Source: Cichorium intybus
Lineage: Eukaryota > Streptophyta > Magnoliopsida > Asterales > Asteraceae
Assembly (NCBI GenBank): GCA_023525715.1
Contig: CM042014.1
Location: forward strand, 21,058,063-21,122,062
Direction: 5' to 3'
Length of the DNA: 64,000 bases
Shown here: positions 11,797 to 21,087 of the stretch, in pieces
Position numbering within the stretch: position 1 is the first letter of the stretch
Layout: every line of letters starts with the position of its first letter
Made by a program: the position numbers and the translations under genes
Notes under the pieces: model-generated
Seen by the model: only the letters and a program-made list of their open reading frames with translations
What the model was told of the DNA's origin: nothing
Databases searched by the model: none

Positions 11797-12120
11797 AACG
11801 AGATTCTTTAACCATGAAGTCCATTAACATCATGTCCTGATGTTAATAATTACCACTTTGAAAATCTTTCAAATTAATACTGTCACTTTTACCCTAATCA
11901 TTTCCTAATGAATTCTCACTTTAGTTCAACCAATCCATCCAGTATTCCCAGCCAGGCAATGTCCTGAATCCAACTTACTATGCCCTAAGCATTAAGTTAT
12001 CAGGACATGTTCATGACTTTATGATCGATCCAAAACTTGTGGAACCCGATCTAATCCTATTCCAAACCCTTTCGGAATCCAAGGATTATTTATAATCCTT
12101 TGTGTCATGATTTTTGAAAA

Positions 12121-12464
12121 ACTATTTTCCTTTCGGAGACTTTTCTCGTGCATCTTGAATCTTATCAAGATCATGCTTACAATGGCTAGGTCTATGCTGG
12201 TGATTTCATCTTTACAATAGATGACTGTGAATTACATGAGTATGTTGCACCTTCTTTATTTCTTTCATGCCAAGTCATCACACTTTGCAAGAAAAACTTT
12301 TCCTAAGTCTATGCATCTTGAATCTCATCAAGATCATCTTGGCAGAATCTGGATCTATCTCATAGACGTTTACAACCACCTGAGTATGCCGTATTTCTAT
12401 TAAGGCTTTCATAGCGATCCGTCTCTTAACACCAAGTCATTACACTTTGTAATGAAAAGAGACG
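12121..12464 (-). repeat. Two diverged tandem repeats with hairpins
   Basis: Each ~180-bp unit carries ATCTTGA...TCAAGAT (12152-12171; 12315-12334) and a second hairpin around a shared core CCAAGTCATnACACTTTG. The outer stem is TTTCTT/AAGAAA (12259-12264, 12289-12294) in unit 1 and CGTCTCTT/AAGAGACG (12420-12427, 12457-12464) in unit 2. The core is kept while the stem sequence changes on both sides. Confidence 0.65.
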
Positions 12465-12731
12465 TTTCCTAGAACCTTTATTTATCCCACATGTGGGGAT
12501 AGTGGATAACGGCGACTCCCACGGGCTTTGACACGGTTATAGGCTATTCACAAAATCCTGAACTTATGGCACATTTTGAGAATCCAAACCTTTCTGACAT
12601 TTTAATGGAAATCTTTCAGCCCTTTCTCAAAATCCAATCCTATGGCATATTTTGAGAATCTGAATATCCTTTCTTGCGAGATGCCCGTGGGACGAAACCC
12701 GGGACTATTCACCTTTGTACCGGGACTATCT

Positions 12732-12788
12732 TTGTGAGTCTCTATTAGTGTGCCGGTGATCCACACGCGCTCCACTAACGATTCACAA
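12732..12788 (-). other. Class 1 stem-loop, copy A4
   Basis: Inner stem TTAGTG (12745-12750) pairs perfectly with CACTAA (12773-12778) around a 22-nt loop beginning TGCCGGTGATCC and ending CACACGCGCTC. An outer stem TTGTGA (12732-12737) pairs with TCACAA (12783-12788). Confidence 0.7.
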
Positions 12789-13863
12789 TGTACCGTACAG
12801 TATTCTTTCAGATTCCATCCTCTATTGAGATTACTTCTCCCGGAATCAATTACTTGACTCTGAGTATCGTCTCACTTAACCAGATGTTCTGAAGGTATGT
12901 ATTTGTCCATGTTGCTTTCTTTTGATGATTCAGTTACTCCCACTGGTTTTTAGACCAGGTGTAAAATCAATCAAAATTTTCACATAGACTGTGTCTCGCC
13001 CTGAGGTTCTCTTGTTTGGTAGCAACCGGGCTCACCAATGCTTCCCAATAGTCAGATTGTGAATCCGTACTAACTACAGTGTTTTATCACCAATCGGTGT
13101 GTCACCCCAATCATAGCTACTTATGATGGTGATCAATACTACTGGTCAAGAGAAGATTATGTCAGTTGTAGAACAGAAATCTGATTTCTGCTCCAAGCCT
13201 AGTGATGACTAAAGTTTCTTCCACTTGGCTAATCCTGAACTCATTCAGGACTGTCCCAACTCCCACTGTTTCCTTAAAACATGAGTTCTTTCTAAAAGAG
13301 CTATTCTTTTAGAGTTGCAGCGGGATAGCCAACGAAACGACATTGCTGATCAGGTTCAGGCTAGTCATGAGGTTCAAACGAACACTATAGGACCCTGGAG
13401 TTTCAATGTACAAGTAGGATAATCCCAGCTTTACATATCAGACAGTGTCTGCAAGACCTACTTAGTCTAGGATGTGGTCGGAATATAGACTGACTGGTAT
13501 AGAGTTCAACTTATTTAAAACTAATTTGCAATGTATCTCATACATCGAGGATCGAACTGTTTCGACCAATGCTCCATTATCTTCCTCAAGACACATTATA
13601 ACCATTAATGCTCTTGGAAGAGAATGAACTGTGAAACCTTTTTCTCAGTTTATGTTATCGCTCAGGTTCTGTGAAACTTGTACTTCCTTTGAAGTCCTTG
13701 GACTTTTCAAGGTTTCAATTCAATTGCTTATCCCGATAAGCAATGTCATATTCATCATATCGAATGATGAATATTGGGAAGTACAAACAATTGTGTTCTA
13801 TGTCTTTTACATATCTATGTAGACTAATGACTTTGTTAACTTTGTTCAAGACTTGCAATCTTC

Positions 13864-14099
13864 AGTTGACTCTAAGTCAACTGATTCCAAAATCCTATCC
13901 TCTGGATCTTTGGGTGATTCATTTCTTGCCACATATGCTTTGTCAATAACTCAATCATCATCTGACTCTGAGTCAGATGATTCCAAAGTCCTGTCCAACT
14001 GGACCTTTGGTTGATTCATTTCTTGACACATTAAGAAGTCAATTCATCAAGTGACTCTAAGTCAAAAGATTCCAAGGTCCTGTCCAACTGGACCTTTGG
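13864..14099 (-). repeat. Three tandem ~90-bp repeats, each with two hairpins
   Basis: Hairpin one is AGTTGACT-CTA-AGTCAACT (13864-13882), CATCTGACT-CTG-AGTCAGATG (13959-13979) and TGACT-CTA-AGTCA (14052-14064). Hairpin two is CCAAAATCC/GGATCTTTGG (13887-13913), CCAAAGTCC/GGACCTTTGG (13983-14010) and CCAAGGTCC/GGACCTTTGG (14072-14099). Stem changes such as ATCC:GGAT to GTCC:GGAC are compensatory. Confidence 0.75.
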
Positions 14100-14362
14100 T
14101 TGAATTGATTCTTATAACATTTGTATTAACAATCATAATGACACAATTATTGATTTCAAAACATTTCGGATCATCATTCAAGTTATTACTAAACATATAT
14201 TCAACACATTCATATAACATTTCAAGGACAATTTTAGACAACAGGTGTTAAAAGAAAATATGACAATTTTATTAAAACAAAATCCTTGAACAATGTAATA
14301 GACAATGTCAAAAAAATGCATCTTAAAGACTAATAACAATATTTCAATATCTATCTAAAACT

Positions 14363-15286
14363 TCAAAACTGCACGAGCTGGGGATCCAATCCAAATGTGC
14401 TCCTATGCGGCAGAGTCTCGTGCCTTCTTGATTCCCTGCATACAAACCAAAATGCGACTGTCACATTATGTATCAAGAAATATTGGAACAGGAGTTTTGA
14501 GGTTTTTCGATATACCTGAGCTTTCAAAAGAGTTGGAGCGTCTTCCAATCTTTCCGTGACTGTATCCGATTTTGCGGATTCCCAGTTTGAGACATGTCTA
14601 GTCGATCTCGACCGTTTCTTGTTACGTCTCTTCACTGGACTTAATCCAGAAGTAGCTGAGCCATTGGAGCTATGCCTGTCCAAGAGTGACTCGTATAAAG
14701 TCAACAGTGGACGCATTTCCATGAGGGTCTTTTTCTGGTCTTCCTTTCTATACGTCTGAATGAACAGATCGTACTCATTTGTCAGCGAAGCGAGCAGGAT
14801 GTTAACACTCTCCTCCTGACTTATGGGATGACCAAGTTTATATAACTCGCCTATGTACCCTTCAATCTGAAGAACATGCGACTTGATGCTACTTCCTCCC
14901 TTTAGCTTGCACTCTGCAAGTCTTCTGAGGATTCTAGCTCGTTCCTCTTCAACTGGTTTTTGGAACCTTTCCTCCACCAGTTGCATCAACTCATATGGCC
15001 CTAAGGATTCAAAATCCTTGCGGAACTCGGGGTCAATGGTTGATAGCATGAGGTCACGAATCTCTTCGGATTCATCATAGGGACCTTTTATGATGACTTG
15101 TTCCGGTGGAACTGGGATCGGATACTCGGTGAGATGTAGCTTGCCAGCAATGCCGAGACCCAGTCTCCAATTGCGAAGCCATTCTTTACAGTTGAGGCCA
15201 GTCAGCCTTTCCATATTAAGCAGGTGCATTCTGATGCTTTCAGAAATGGGTGAAGGAGGAGAAGGAGGAGAATTGACACTTGACAT
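14363..15286 (-). CDS. Copia-type Gag polyprotein without a zinc knuckle
   Basis: The start MSSVNSPPSP at 15286 opens a 307-residue frame. Residues ~10-215 match the UBN2-type gag of Copia elements: LTGLNCKEWLRNWRLGL, then a region with MLSTIDPEFRKDFES, LVEERFQKPVEEERA, LKGGSSIKSHV, LYKLGHPISQEESVNILLASL and YDLFIQTY. A basic stretch KRRNKKRSRSTR follows near 220. There is no CCHC knuckle and no pol downstream. A GT-AG pair (CAG|GTATATCG at 14516/14515 and TGTATGCAG at 14436) would remove 80 nt and end the protein after GIKKARDSAA, 267 residues, with the stop at 14403. Whether that intron is used is inferred. The product would form the virus-like particle for this element. Confidence 0.85.
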   Translation of the reverse strand: MSSVNSPPSPPSPISESIRMHLLNMERLTGLNCKEWLRNWRLGLGIAGKLHLTEYPIPVPPEQVIIKGPYDESEEIRDLMLSTIDPEFRKDFESLGPYELMQLVEERFQKPVEEERARILRRLAECKLKGGSSIKSHVLQIEGYIGELYKLGHPISQEESVNILLASLTNEYDLFIQTYRKEDQKKTLMEMRPLLTLYESLLDRHSSNGSATSGLSPVKRRNKKRSRSTRHVSNWESAKSDTVTERLEDAPTLLKAQVYRKTSKLLFQYFLIHNVTVAFWFVCRESRRHETLPHRSTFGLDPQLVQF

Positions 15287-15381
15287 CTATAAAAGAAATA
15301 TAATTTATTAGTTTAACTGTTCCTTTTAAATAATTACCCAATATATTATTTATTAAGGCTAGGATCCAAAATACCCCAACT

Positions 15382-15414
15382 ATGGTGTGAAGAGGGATGC
15401 CGTAATCACAACAT
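15382..15414 (-). other. Class 2 stem-loop, copy B1
   Basis: ATGGTGTGA pairs with TCACAACAT with one mismatch around a loop containing GGGATGCCG. Confidence 0.65.
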
Positions 15415-15526
15415 AATGGTCATTAAGGTAGATAAACACTTATCAATTTCATCTTATGAAATTCCTAGTTCTGATGAGATTCATTAAACTTTTAAATGGC
15501 ATGTTTAATCTCGGATGTGCCCCACT

Positions 15527-15557
15527 GTTTGTGACTGGGATGCCGAGGATCACAAAC
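15527..15557 (-). other. Class 2 stem-loop, copy B2
   Basis: GTTTGTGA pairs perfectly with TCACAAAC around a 15-nt loop that again contains GGGATGCCG. The stem differs from B1 in its outer part on both sides. Confidence 0.7.
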
Positions 15558-15594
15558 TGGATGTGAATAACCATGCAAATTAGCTTGGTACTCT

Positions 15595-15664
15595 CGGGTT
15601 AATTATCATCTCTAATTGATGTGCCGGTAAACCACACACGCTCCATCAATAATGATAATACCCG
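15595..15664 (-). other. Class 1 stem-loop, copy A1
   Basis: Inner stem ATTGATG (15615-15621) pairs with CATCAAT (15644-15650) around a 22-nt loop beginning TGCCGGTAAACC and ending CACACACGCTC. Pairing continues outward: TTATCAT with ATGATAA, and CGGGT with ACCCG. Confidence 0.8.
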
Positions 15665-15671
15665 GGAAACC

Positions 15672-15749
15672 CATTGCAACTCTTTATGAACCCCTATTGG
15701 CGTGCCGGTAAACCACACACGCTCCACCAATGTTTCATAAAGTGCAATG
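15672..15749 (-). other. Class 1 stem-loop, copy A2
   Basis: The 22-nt loop is identical to that of A1 (15703-15724). Inner stem ATTGGCG pairs with CACCAAT (one mismatch). Outer stems CTTTATGAA with TTCATAAAG (one slip) and CATTGCA with TGCAATG give a ~78-nt hairpin with a stem unlike that of A1. Confidence 0.8.
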
Positions 15750-16637
15750 TGCAATTTCATGGATTAGCACCAATTCACATTTTCCTAAAGTAACTAGATA
15801 TGGGATTTTATTAAGTGTTCTAGTACTTTGAATCATTAACTTTTAGTGATTATTAGGTGGTCCTATCATACATGTTCGGCTAACGACCCTCCACTGATCA
15901 GGCGAGCGGTGAGCGAGAGTGTTCACCCATTAGACCGCCATTTTATAGGCAGTCTCCTTATACCCACTTTATAGACCAGCTTCGTGAATGAGGCCTACTA
16001 ATGATTTGACTAACCATTTTAATCTTATACATATAATAATAACTCCCTAATTATAATATATATAAGATGTAATTTTTTAAACCATTTAAAAATTGTTTCT
16101 GGTTTATCTTTTAATTTATTGCCAATTTAAACTATTAAATTTCAAATTAAATTAAACCTTAAAATGGATTTTAATTATCTTTTAATTAACCAATTAATTA
16201 AATTAATTAAATTTGATATTTTAAACATTTTAAAATATTTTAGGATTTATCTATTTAATTTTCGACAATTTAAAGCAATTAAATTTTAAATTAAATTAAA
16301 TCCTTGAATTATCTTTTAATTACCAATTAATTAAATTAATTCAAAAGTAGATAGGTTTATCAAATTAATCAAATTAATTAAAACATATCCTTATCCCCTA
16401 ATTTTCGATTTTTAGGATAAAGGGTTTTAAGGTTTATCTTTTAAACAATTTAAAGTTACCAAAAATAGAATACCTTCTAACCTAATCCACAAAAAATCGC
16501 CAAATCATAGGGGAGGGGCTAGGGTTTCTAAAACAAACCCTAAATTTCGAAATTGGCCACATTAGGGTTTATAAACAATTAAACCCTAATTTTCAGGAAA
16601 GCAGTTATAGCAATTTAACAAGAAAACACACCAAATA

Positions 16638-16649
16638 GCTCTGATACCA
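16638..16649 (-). promoter_or_regulatory. Primer-binding site, initiator tRNA-Met
   Basis: On the minus strand TGGTATCAGAGC follows the 5' LTR after one base. It is the standard complement to the 3' end of plant initiator tRNA-Met. Confidence 0.92.
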
Positions 16650-16650
16650 C

Positions 16651-17039
16651 TGAAAGGTTTTCTGCAACTATGAACTAACATTCCTAAGTTCACATGCAAC
16701 CTATATAGATCTAGGTTTTCTTCTAATTAAACATATAACATATCCTAGAAGGCCAGTAAAATATTAACTAAAAGAAAGATCAAGAAAAACCAACCTTAAA
16801 GTGAATCTTGGAAGCAAAGCAACAGAAGCCTCTTGCCTCAAATGCAGTCACACCCTTAGCTGAGCTCTTGGCCAAAAATTCCTTGGGAGAGAGAGATAAA
16901 ATTCGTGGTCTAGGGTTTAGGGAGAGCCTCCCTATTTATAGCCTCCATGTGGTGATCAGATAATCGTTACAGATAAGCCTTTTTGAATTCGAATTAAGAT
17001 AAACTATTATTTTAATCATTCAAACACCATTTATCTGTA

Positions 17040-17132
<93 letters not shown>

Positions 17133-17509
17133 GAAAATATATATATCTATATATATAATTTCGTTCACCACATGGTTACTCACACTGCCACTTACTCAAC
17201 TATCGAATAATTACAGTTTTAGTCCCTGCACCTTTAATTAATCAATTTAACTGCCAAATTAATTCCAATTAATTCCAGAAAAATTTCTAATTAATTATTA
17301 TAGTTTCTAATTAATATATTATCACTTAAATATATTAATAAACTATTTATTTAATTTCTATTGATTTATTAATCACATAATAAATCAATCTTTCTCTCTA
17401 CCGGACTTTCTGCCAATCCTCCAACTATGAGGGCAACCCAAATGGACTATGCTACTATTAATTAGATAAATACTAATTATTAGTCATGGCTTAGACACCT
17501 AATCCAACA
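16651..17509 (-). repeat. 5' LTR of the gag-only element
   Basis: It is nearly identical to the 3' LTR except for a (TA)n at 17040-17129 that has about 45 units against about 11 in the 3' copy. The TATA-like box CTATAAATAGGG (minus) is near 16930-16942. Confidence 0.92.
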
Positions 17510-17514
17510 CTCCA

Positions 17515-20232
17515 TATGACATTTGAGGCTGTATTTTGTTGTTGTTCTGTTTTCCATCGAGCCAAAATCCTTTGGTATATTTAGAGTAGCGAGTTTTGTG
17601 TGTTGTAATACACTTCTTGAGAAGATTGTACTTTTTGGAGTTTGGTTTGTTTGTACACCACTTGAGATATTTTATGGACTTGGTGGTTTGTGCCTTTGTA
17701 GGTGATGTTCATGTCAATGCTCACTTTCTTGGACTTCAATTCGGCACTAAGGCGGTGTTTTTCATGTGGAGCCAACTTAGCATGTTCGAGATTTGATCGA
17801 GGAGAACTCAATATATGTGGACTGGTAACATCTGATGATTTCTGTTTCTTTTTTTCATATGGATTTGTGCCTTCACCATGACGATGAACATGCCCTATGT
17901 CTTGCATTGATCAACTCTAACCTTAAGATCAATTAATATCTATGTTTTCACCATTGAAGACAAGTCCATCCCAGGCCTTGCATGGTCCATCCCTGGATAA
18001 CCCTTATATGAAAGCTTTACTTATTAGCAACATAATGAGACAATGAACATCTTTTAATTTATTGGAAACCATATTAGGGTTATTAATCTTTTTTCCTATA
18101 TATATTGATGGCTACAAAGGACTTGAATGTGTAGATTAAAGATGGAATTTTTTTGGGTTTCATTTAAAAAAGAGTTTGAGCCATTTTAAGTTCAGAGTGT
18201 TTTATTTACCCTCGAGAAGTACGTTGCTTTTTGGCGTGGCATTTTGGGAAACACATTGCAATCACTATTCAAGGTCTCTTTAGGAATTCATTTTTGGGGG
18301 GGGGGGGGGGGGGGGGGGTGTCTACAGGCACTTATGGCATTTCAGGAAATGCATCATAATGACTATTCAAGCTCTCTTTGGGAATTCATTTGGGAGGGGG
18401 GGGGGGGGGTCTAGAAGAACATTTGGAGGGTCGTTCGAGAGCGGATTTATGGGTTTACATTATAACAATAAGTTGTGTTAAGTTTAGTGGTTTGCAATCG
18501 CTTGTTTTGGATTCTTGTTGAATAATATTTTTTATTTTCTCTTGTGGACGTACATTATCATATCGATAATGGAACCTCGTTACATCTTTGTGTTGGTGGT
18601 TAGATTTATTGATTGTGCTTTACTGACCATTTGGTTGACAAATTTTGAGAGTTTGGTTTCCATTTGCAGTTATTGAGTTTAGCCGACTTTGTCTGTTTCA
18701 GGACCGTGGACCGTTGATGTAAAATCACAACACACAAGTGTACGTATGACCTTTTAAACATTCTTGTTCAAAGTTAAAAGTAGTTTTTCTAGCAATGATC
18801 TCAAATTTACTTTCCAATTGTACAAGTTGATCTCTTCAAACTAAAAGAAAACTTTTAGGCAGAATAAATAGTTAAATACATTGTGTATAACAACTTCATT
18901 TATTCATATCTGTCAAAAATATAAACTATAATATTAATCATTGTCTAATCGGATAACTACCATATAAATAATATATTCTAATGTGTTAAGTAATAAATGA
19001 TTAACTGATCAACTAATATAGATAACATCAAGGTTTAGATCTCACAACGTGTTATTTATTTTTATCGGTTATGGGTGAAATGTAATTTAGCAGTGATGAT
19101 ATTAAAATAGATAATGTTTCTTCGGCCCTTTTATGCTAAAAACAAGTAATAAATGATCAAAAGCTTTAAATATTTAACATCAAAAAAACAAGTTAAGCTA
19201 CAGAAACTCGTTCCAATCTTTCGGAAAACAAGTAATAATCGCTTAAATGTCGGTTTCATGTGTTATTTAAAAAAGACGGAAGAAACGTCATATGATAATC
19301 TCTCTTTCAAACCTAATTTAATATTAGCATTCGACGGAGATCACAAATGGCAATCGGAATCATTCTGCAGCCCCACTGGAATATCTGCTTTTAATATGCG
19401 TATATTCAACAACCATTTTGCTCATCATCGTTGGACTAACCGCGGTTTAGAATTTACCGTCCTCCATCATCGTTTGTCGCTTCTTACTTGGAATTCTCCA
19501 TCATCGTTGTTATTTAAATTTCAACATGGTCTCGTCACTAGTTGTGCTTGTAGAGGTCCCCTCAGAAAATCTCTCTGCTCATTGTGCCATTTGGCGCTCA
19601 GTGCCCAATTTTTACTCCACTTACTACTTTTATTACAGAGATCTTCGTCGTCACGGCCTCCGAGGTTGGTATAATGCTTGCCATTAGTTGCAATTTTCAA
19701 ATGTATGTGTGCGTTAATACAAATTCTATATATACGTATTATTCCAAATATATCATTAATGGTATCTTTTTAGTATCATTGACCAAATTCATTGCAATTC
19801 ATGTAATGATCATTTTGTATAATAATGCATTAGAACTGGCAAAAGAACTATTCTTATTTTATAATTTTGGGGCAAGTGATCGTCGGCAGTTTATTTCGTT
19901 ATTTTTTAGTTCAATACTTATTCATACAATGTGCGTGCCGGTCTGCTTGATTTCCGTCTAGCCCTTCTTGTTCAAGAATTTACAAATAAGTACCTTGAAC
20001 CTCCATAACTACAACATTGTATTATTTGGAGAATAGGGGAGTTGTGTCGGAACTGATGCCGTTGCTGCAAATGGAAGCCGTCACGAAAGTTGTAATTCAC
20101 CATGAGCTAGTCACGAATTTCGTTAACTTCCATAAGAAAGTTAGGAGATGAAAAAAGAGAAGTCGGGAGAAATTGAGAAGATTTTATTCTGATAGACTCG
20201 GTTAAATTCATATATATTACATTGATTCAGTA
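17515..20232. other. Intergenic DNA with a poly-G tandem duplication
   Basis: No supportable gene. At about 18238-18412 a ~95-bp unit is repeated: (cattt)...ACTATTCAAG...GGAATTCATTT followed by a run of G (about 23 G at 18297-18319 and about 16 G at 18393-18408). The 173-codon frame near 19153-19674 has no recognisable domain and I do not call it a gene. Confidence 0.6.
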
Positions 20233-21087
20233 GGTTGTGTTAGTGTATCCCACATTGATGCGACACGGTCCTATAAATTTGTATATATGTTGGAGTCTTC
20301 CCTCTTTCCACAAGGGCTCTTTTGGAGAGACACTCTTGGGCTCCACATATATTTACATGGTATCAGAGCCAGTGTCCCGCACCCTGTACCTCATCGAGCC
20401 TACGTCTCTGAGGGGGAGTGTTAGTGTATCGCACATTGGTGCGACACGGTCTTATGAGTTATATGTTGAAGTCTCCCCTCTCTCCACAAGGGCTCTTTTG
20501 GAGAGACACTCTTGGGCTCCACATATATTTACATGGTATCAGAGCCGGTGTCCTGTACCCCTGTAACCTCATCGAGCCTATGTCTCTAAGGGGGAGTGTT
20601 AGTGTATCTCATATTGGTGCGACACGGTCCTATAAGTTTGTATATATGTTGGAGTCTCCCCTCTCTCCACAAGGGCTCTTTTGGAGAGACTCTCTTGGGC
20701 TCCACATATATTTACATGGTATCAGAGCCGGTGTCCTGTACCCCTGTAACCTCATCGAGCCTATGTCTCTGAGGGGGAGTGTTAGTGTATACCACATTGG
20801 TGCGACACGGTCCTATAAGTTTGTATATATGTTTGAGTCTTCCCTCTCTCCACAAGGGCTCTTTTGGAGAGACACTCTTGGGCTCCACATATATTTACAT
20901 GGTATCAGAGCCAGTGTCCCGCACCCTTATAACTTCATCGAGCCTACGTCTCTGAGGGGGAGTGTTAGTGTATCCCACATTGATGCGACACGGTCCTATA
21001 AATTTGTATATATGTTGGAGTCTCCCCTCTTTCCACAAGGGCTCTTTTGTAAAGACACTCTTGGGCTCCACATATATTTACAGGTTG
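20233..21087 (+). mobile_element. Tandem TRIM retrotransposon array (5 LTRs, 4 internals)
   Basis: The array comprises LTRs at 20238-20357, 20419-20533, 20597-20716, 20780-20899 and 20963-21082 (120 bp each, 115 in the second). Each starts TGTTAGTGTAT and ends ATATATTTACA. Between them are four internal domains of 61-63 bp, each beginning with TGGTATCAGAGCC (initiator tRNA-Met site) and ending with the purine tract GAGGGGGAG (AAGGGGGAG in the second). The 5-bp direct repeat GGTTG flanks the entire array (20233-20237 and 21083-21087). The unit is non-coding and depends on another element for mobility. Long frames read through it are repeat artefacts. Confidence 0.93.

Larger units (their letters stand above)
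10666..14362 (-). other. Non-coding 3' internal domain rich in stem-loops
   Basis: No protein can be read on either strand beyond short frames. The domain holds repeated hairpins, listed separately: 11751-11796 and 12732-12788 (class 1), 12121-12464 (two diverged ~180-bp repeats), and 13864-14099 (three ~90-bp repeats). Direct repeats of TATGGCAYATTTTGAGAATC occur near 12567 and 12640. The 10-mers TCCCACGGGC (about 12516) and GCCCGTGGGA (about 12685) can pair at long range. Confidence 0.75.
15287..16637 (-). other. 5' leader of the gag-only element
   Basis: It is an untranslated stretch of ~1.35 kb between the primer-binding site and gag. It holds two class 2 stem-loops (15382-15414, 15527-15557), two class 1 stem-loops (15595-15664, 15672-15749) and very AT-rich sequence (16020-16440). 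Its position fits a packaging or dimerisation leader; this role is inferred. Confidence 0.7.
9847..17514 (-). mobile_element. Gag-only LTR retrotransposon (TR-GAG type), complete
   Basis: Two near-identical LTRs (16651-17509 as 5' LTR, 9852-10650 as 3' LTR on the minus strand) are bounded by TG...CA ends and a perfect 5-bp target duplication CTCCA (9847-9851 and 17510-17514). A primer-binding site for initiator tRNA-Met adjoins the 5' LTR and a purine-rich tract adjoins the 3' LTR. The only open frame is a Copia-type Gag. The ~3.7 kb between gag and the 3' LTR shows no protease, integrase, RT or RNase H. By eye the LTRs differ by only about four substitutions plus a (TA)n length difference, so the insertion is young. 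Such gag-only elements must be mobilised by the pol of a partner element. Confidence 0.92.

Noticed and set aside
10824..14251. Short plus-strand frames in the retrotransposon interior
   Set aside because: All are under 80 codons, lie opposite the transcribed strand and match nothing; the region is explained by structured non-coding RNA.
14556..15311. Plus-strand frames over gag
   Set aside because: They are shadows of the minus-strand Gag, which has clear UBN2-type sequence.
19153..19961. Frames of 173 and 125 codons
   Set aside because: No domain, no codon pattern and no supporting context; likely chance frames in intergenic DNA.
20238..21082. CRISPR-like alternation of repeats and short spacers
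   Set aside because: The 'spacers' are themselves conserved and contain a primer-binding site and purine tract. This is a retrotransposon array in plant DNA.
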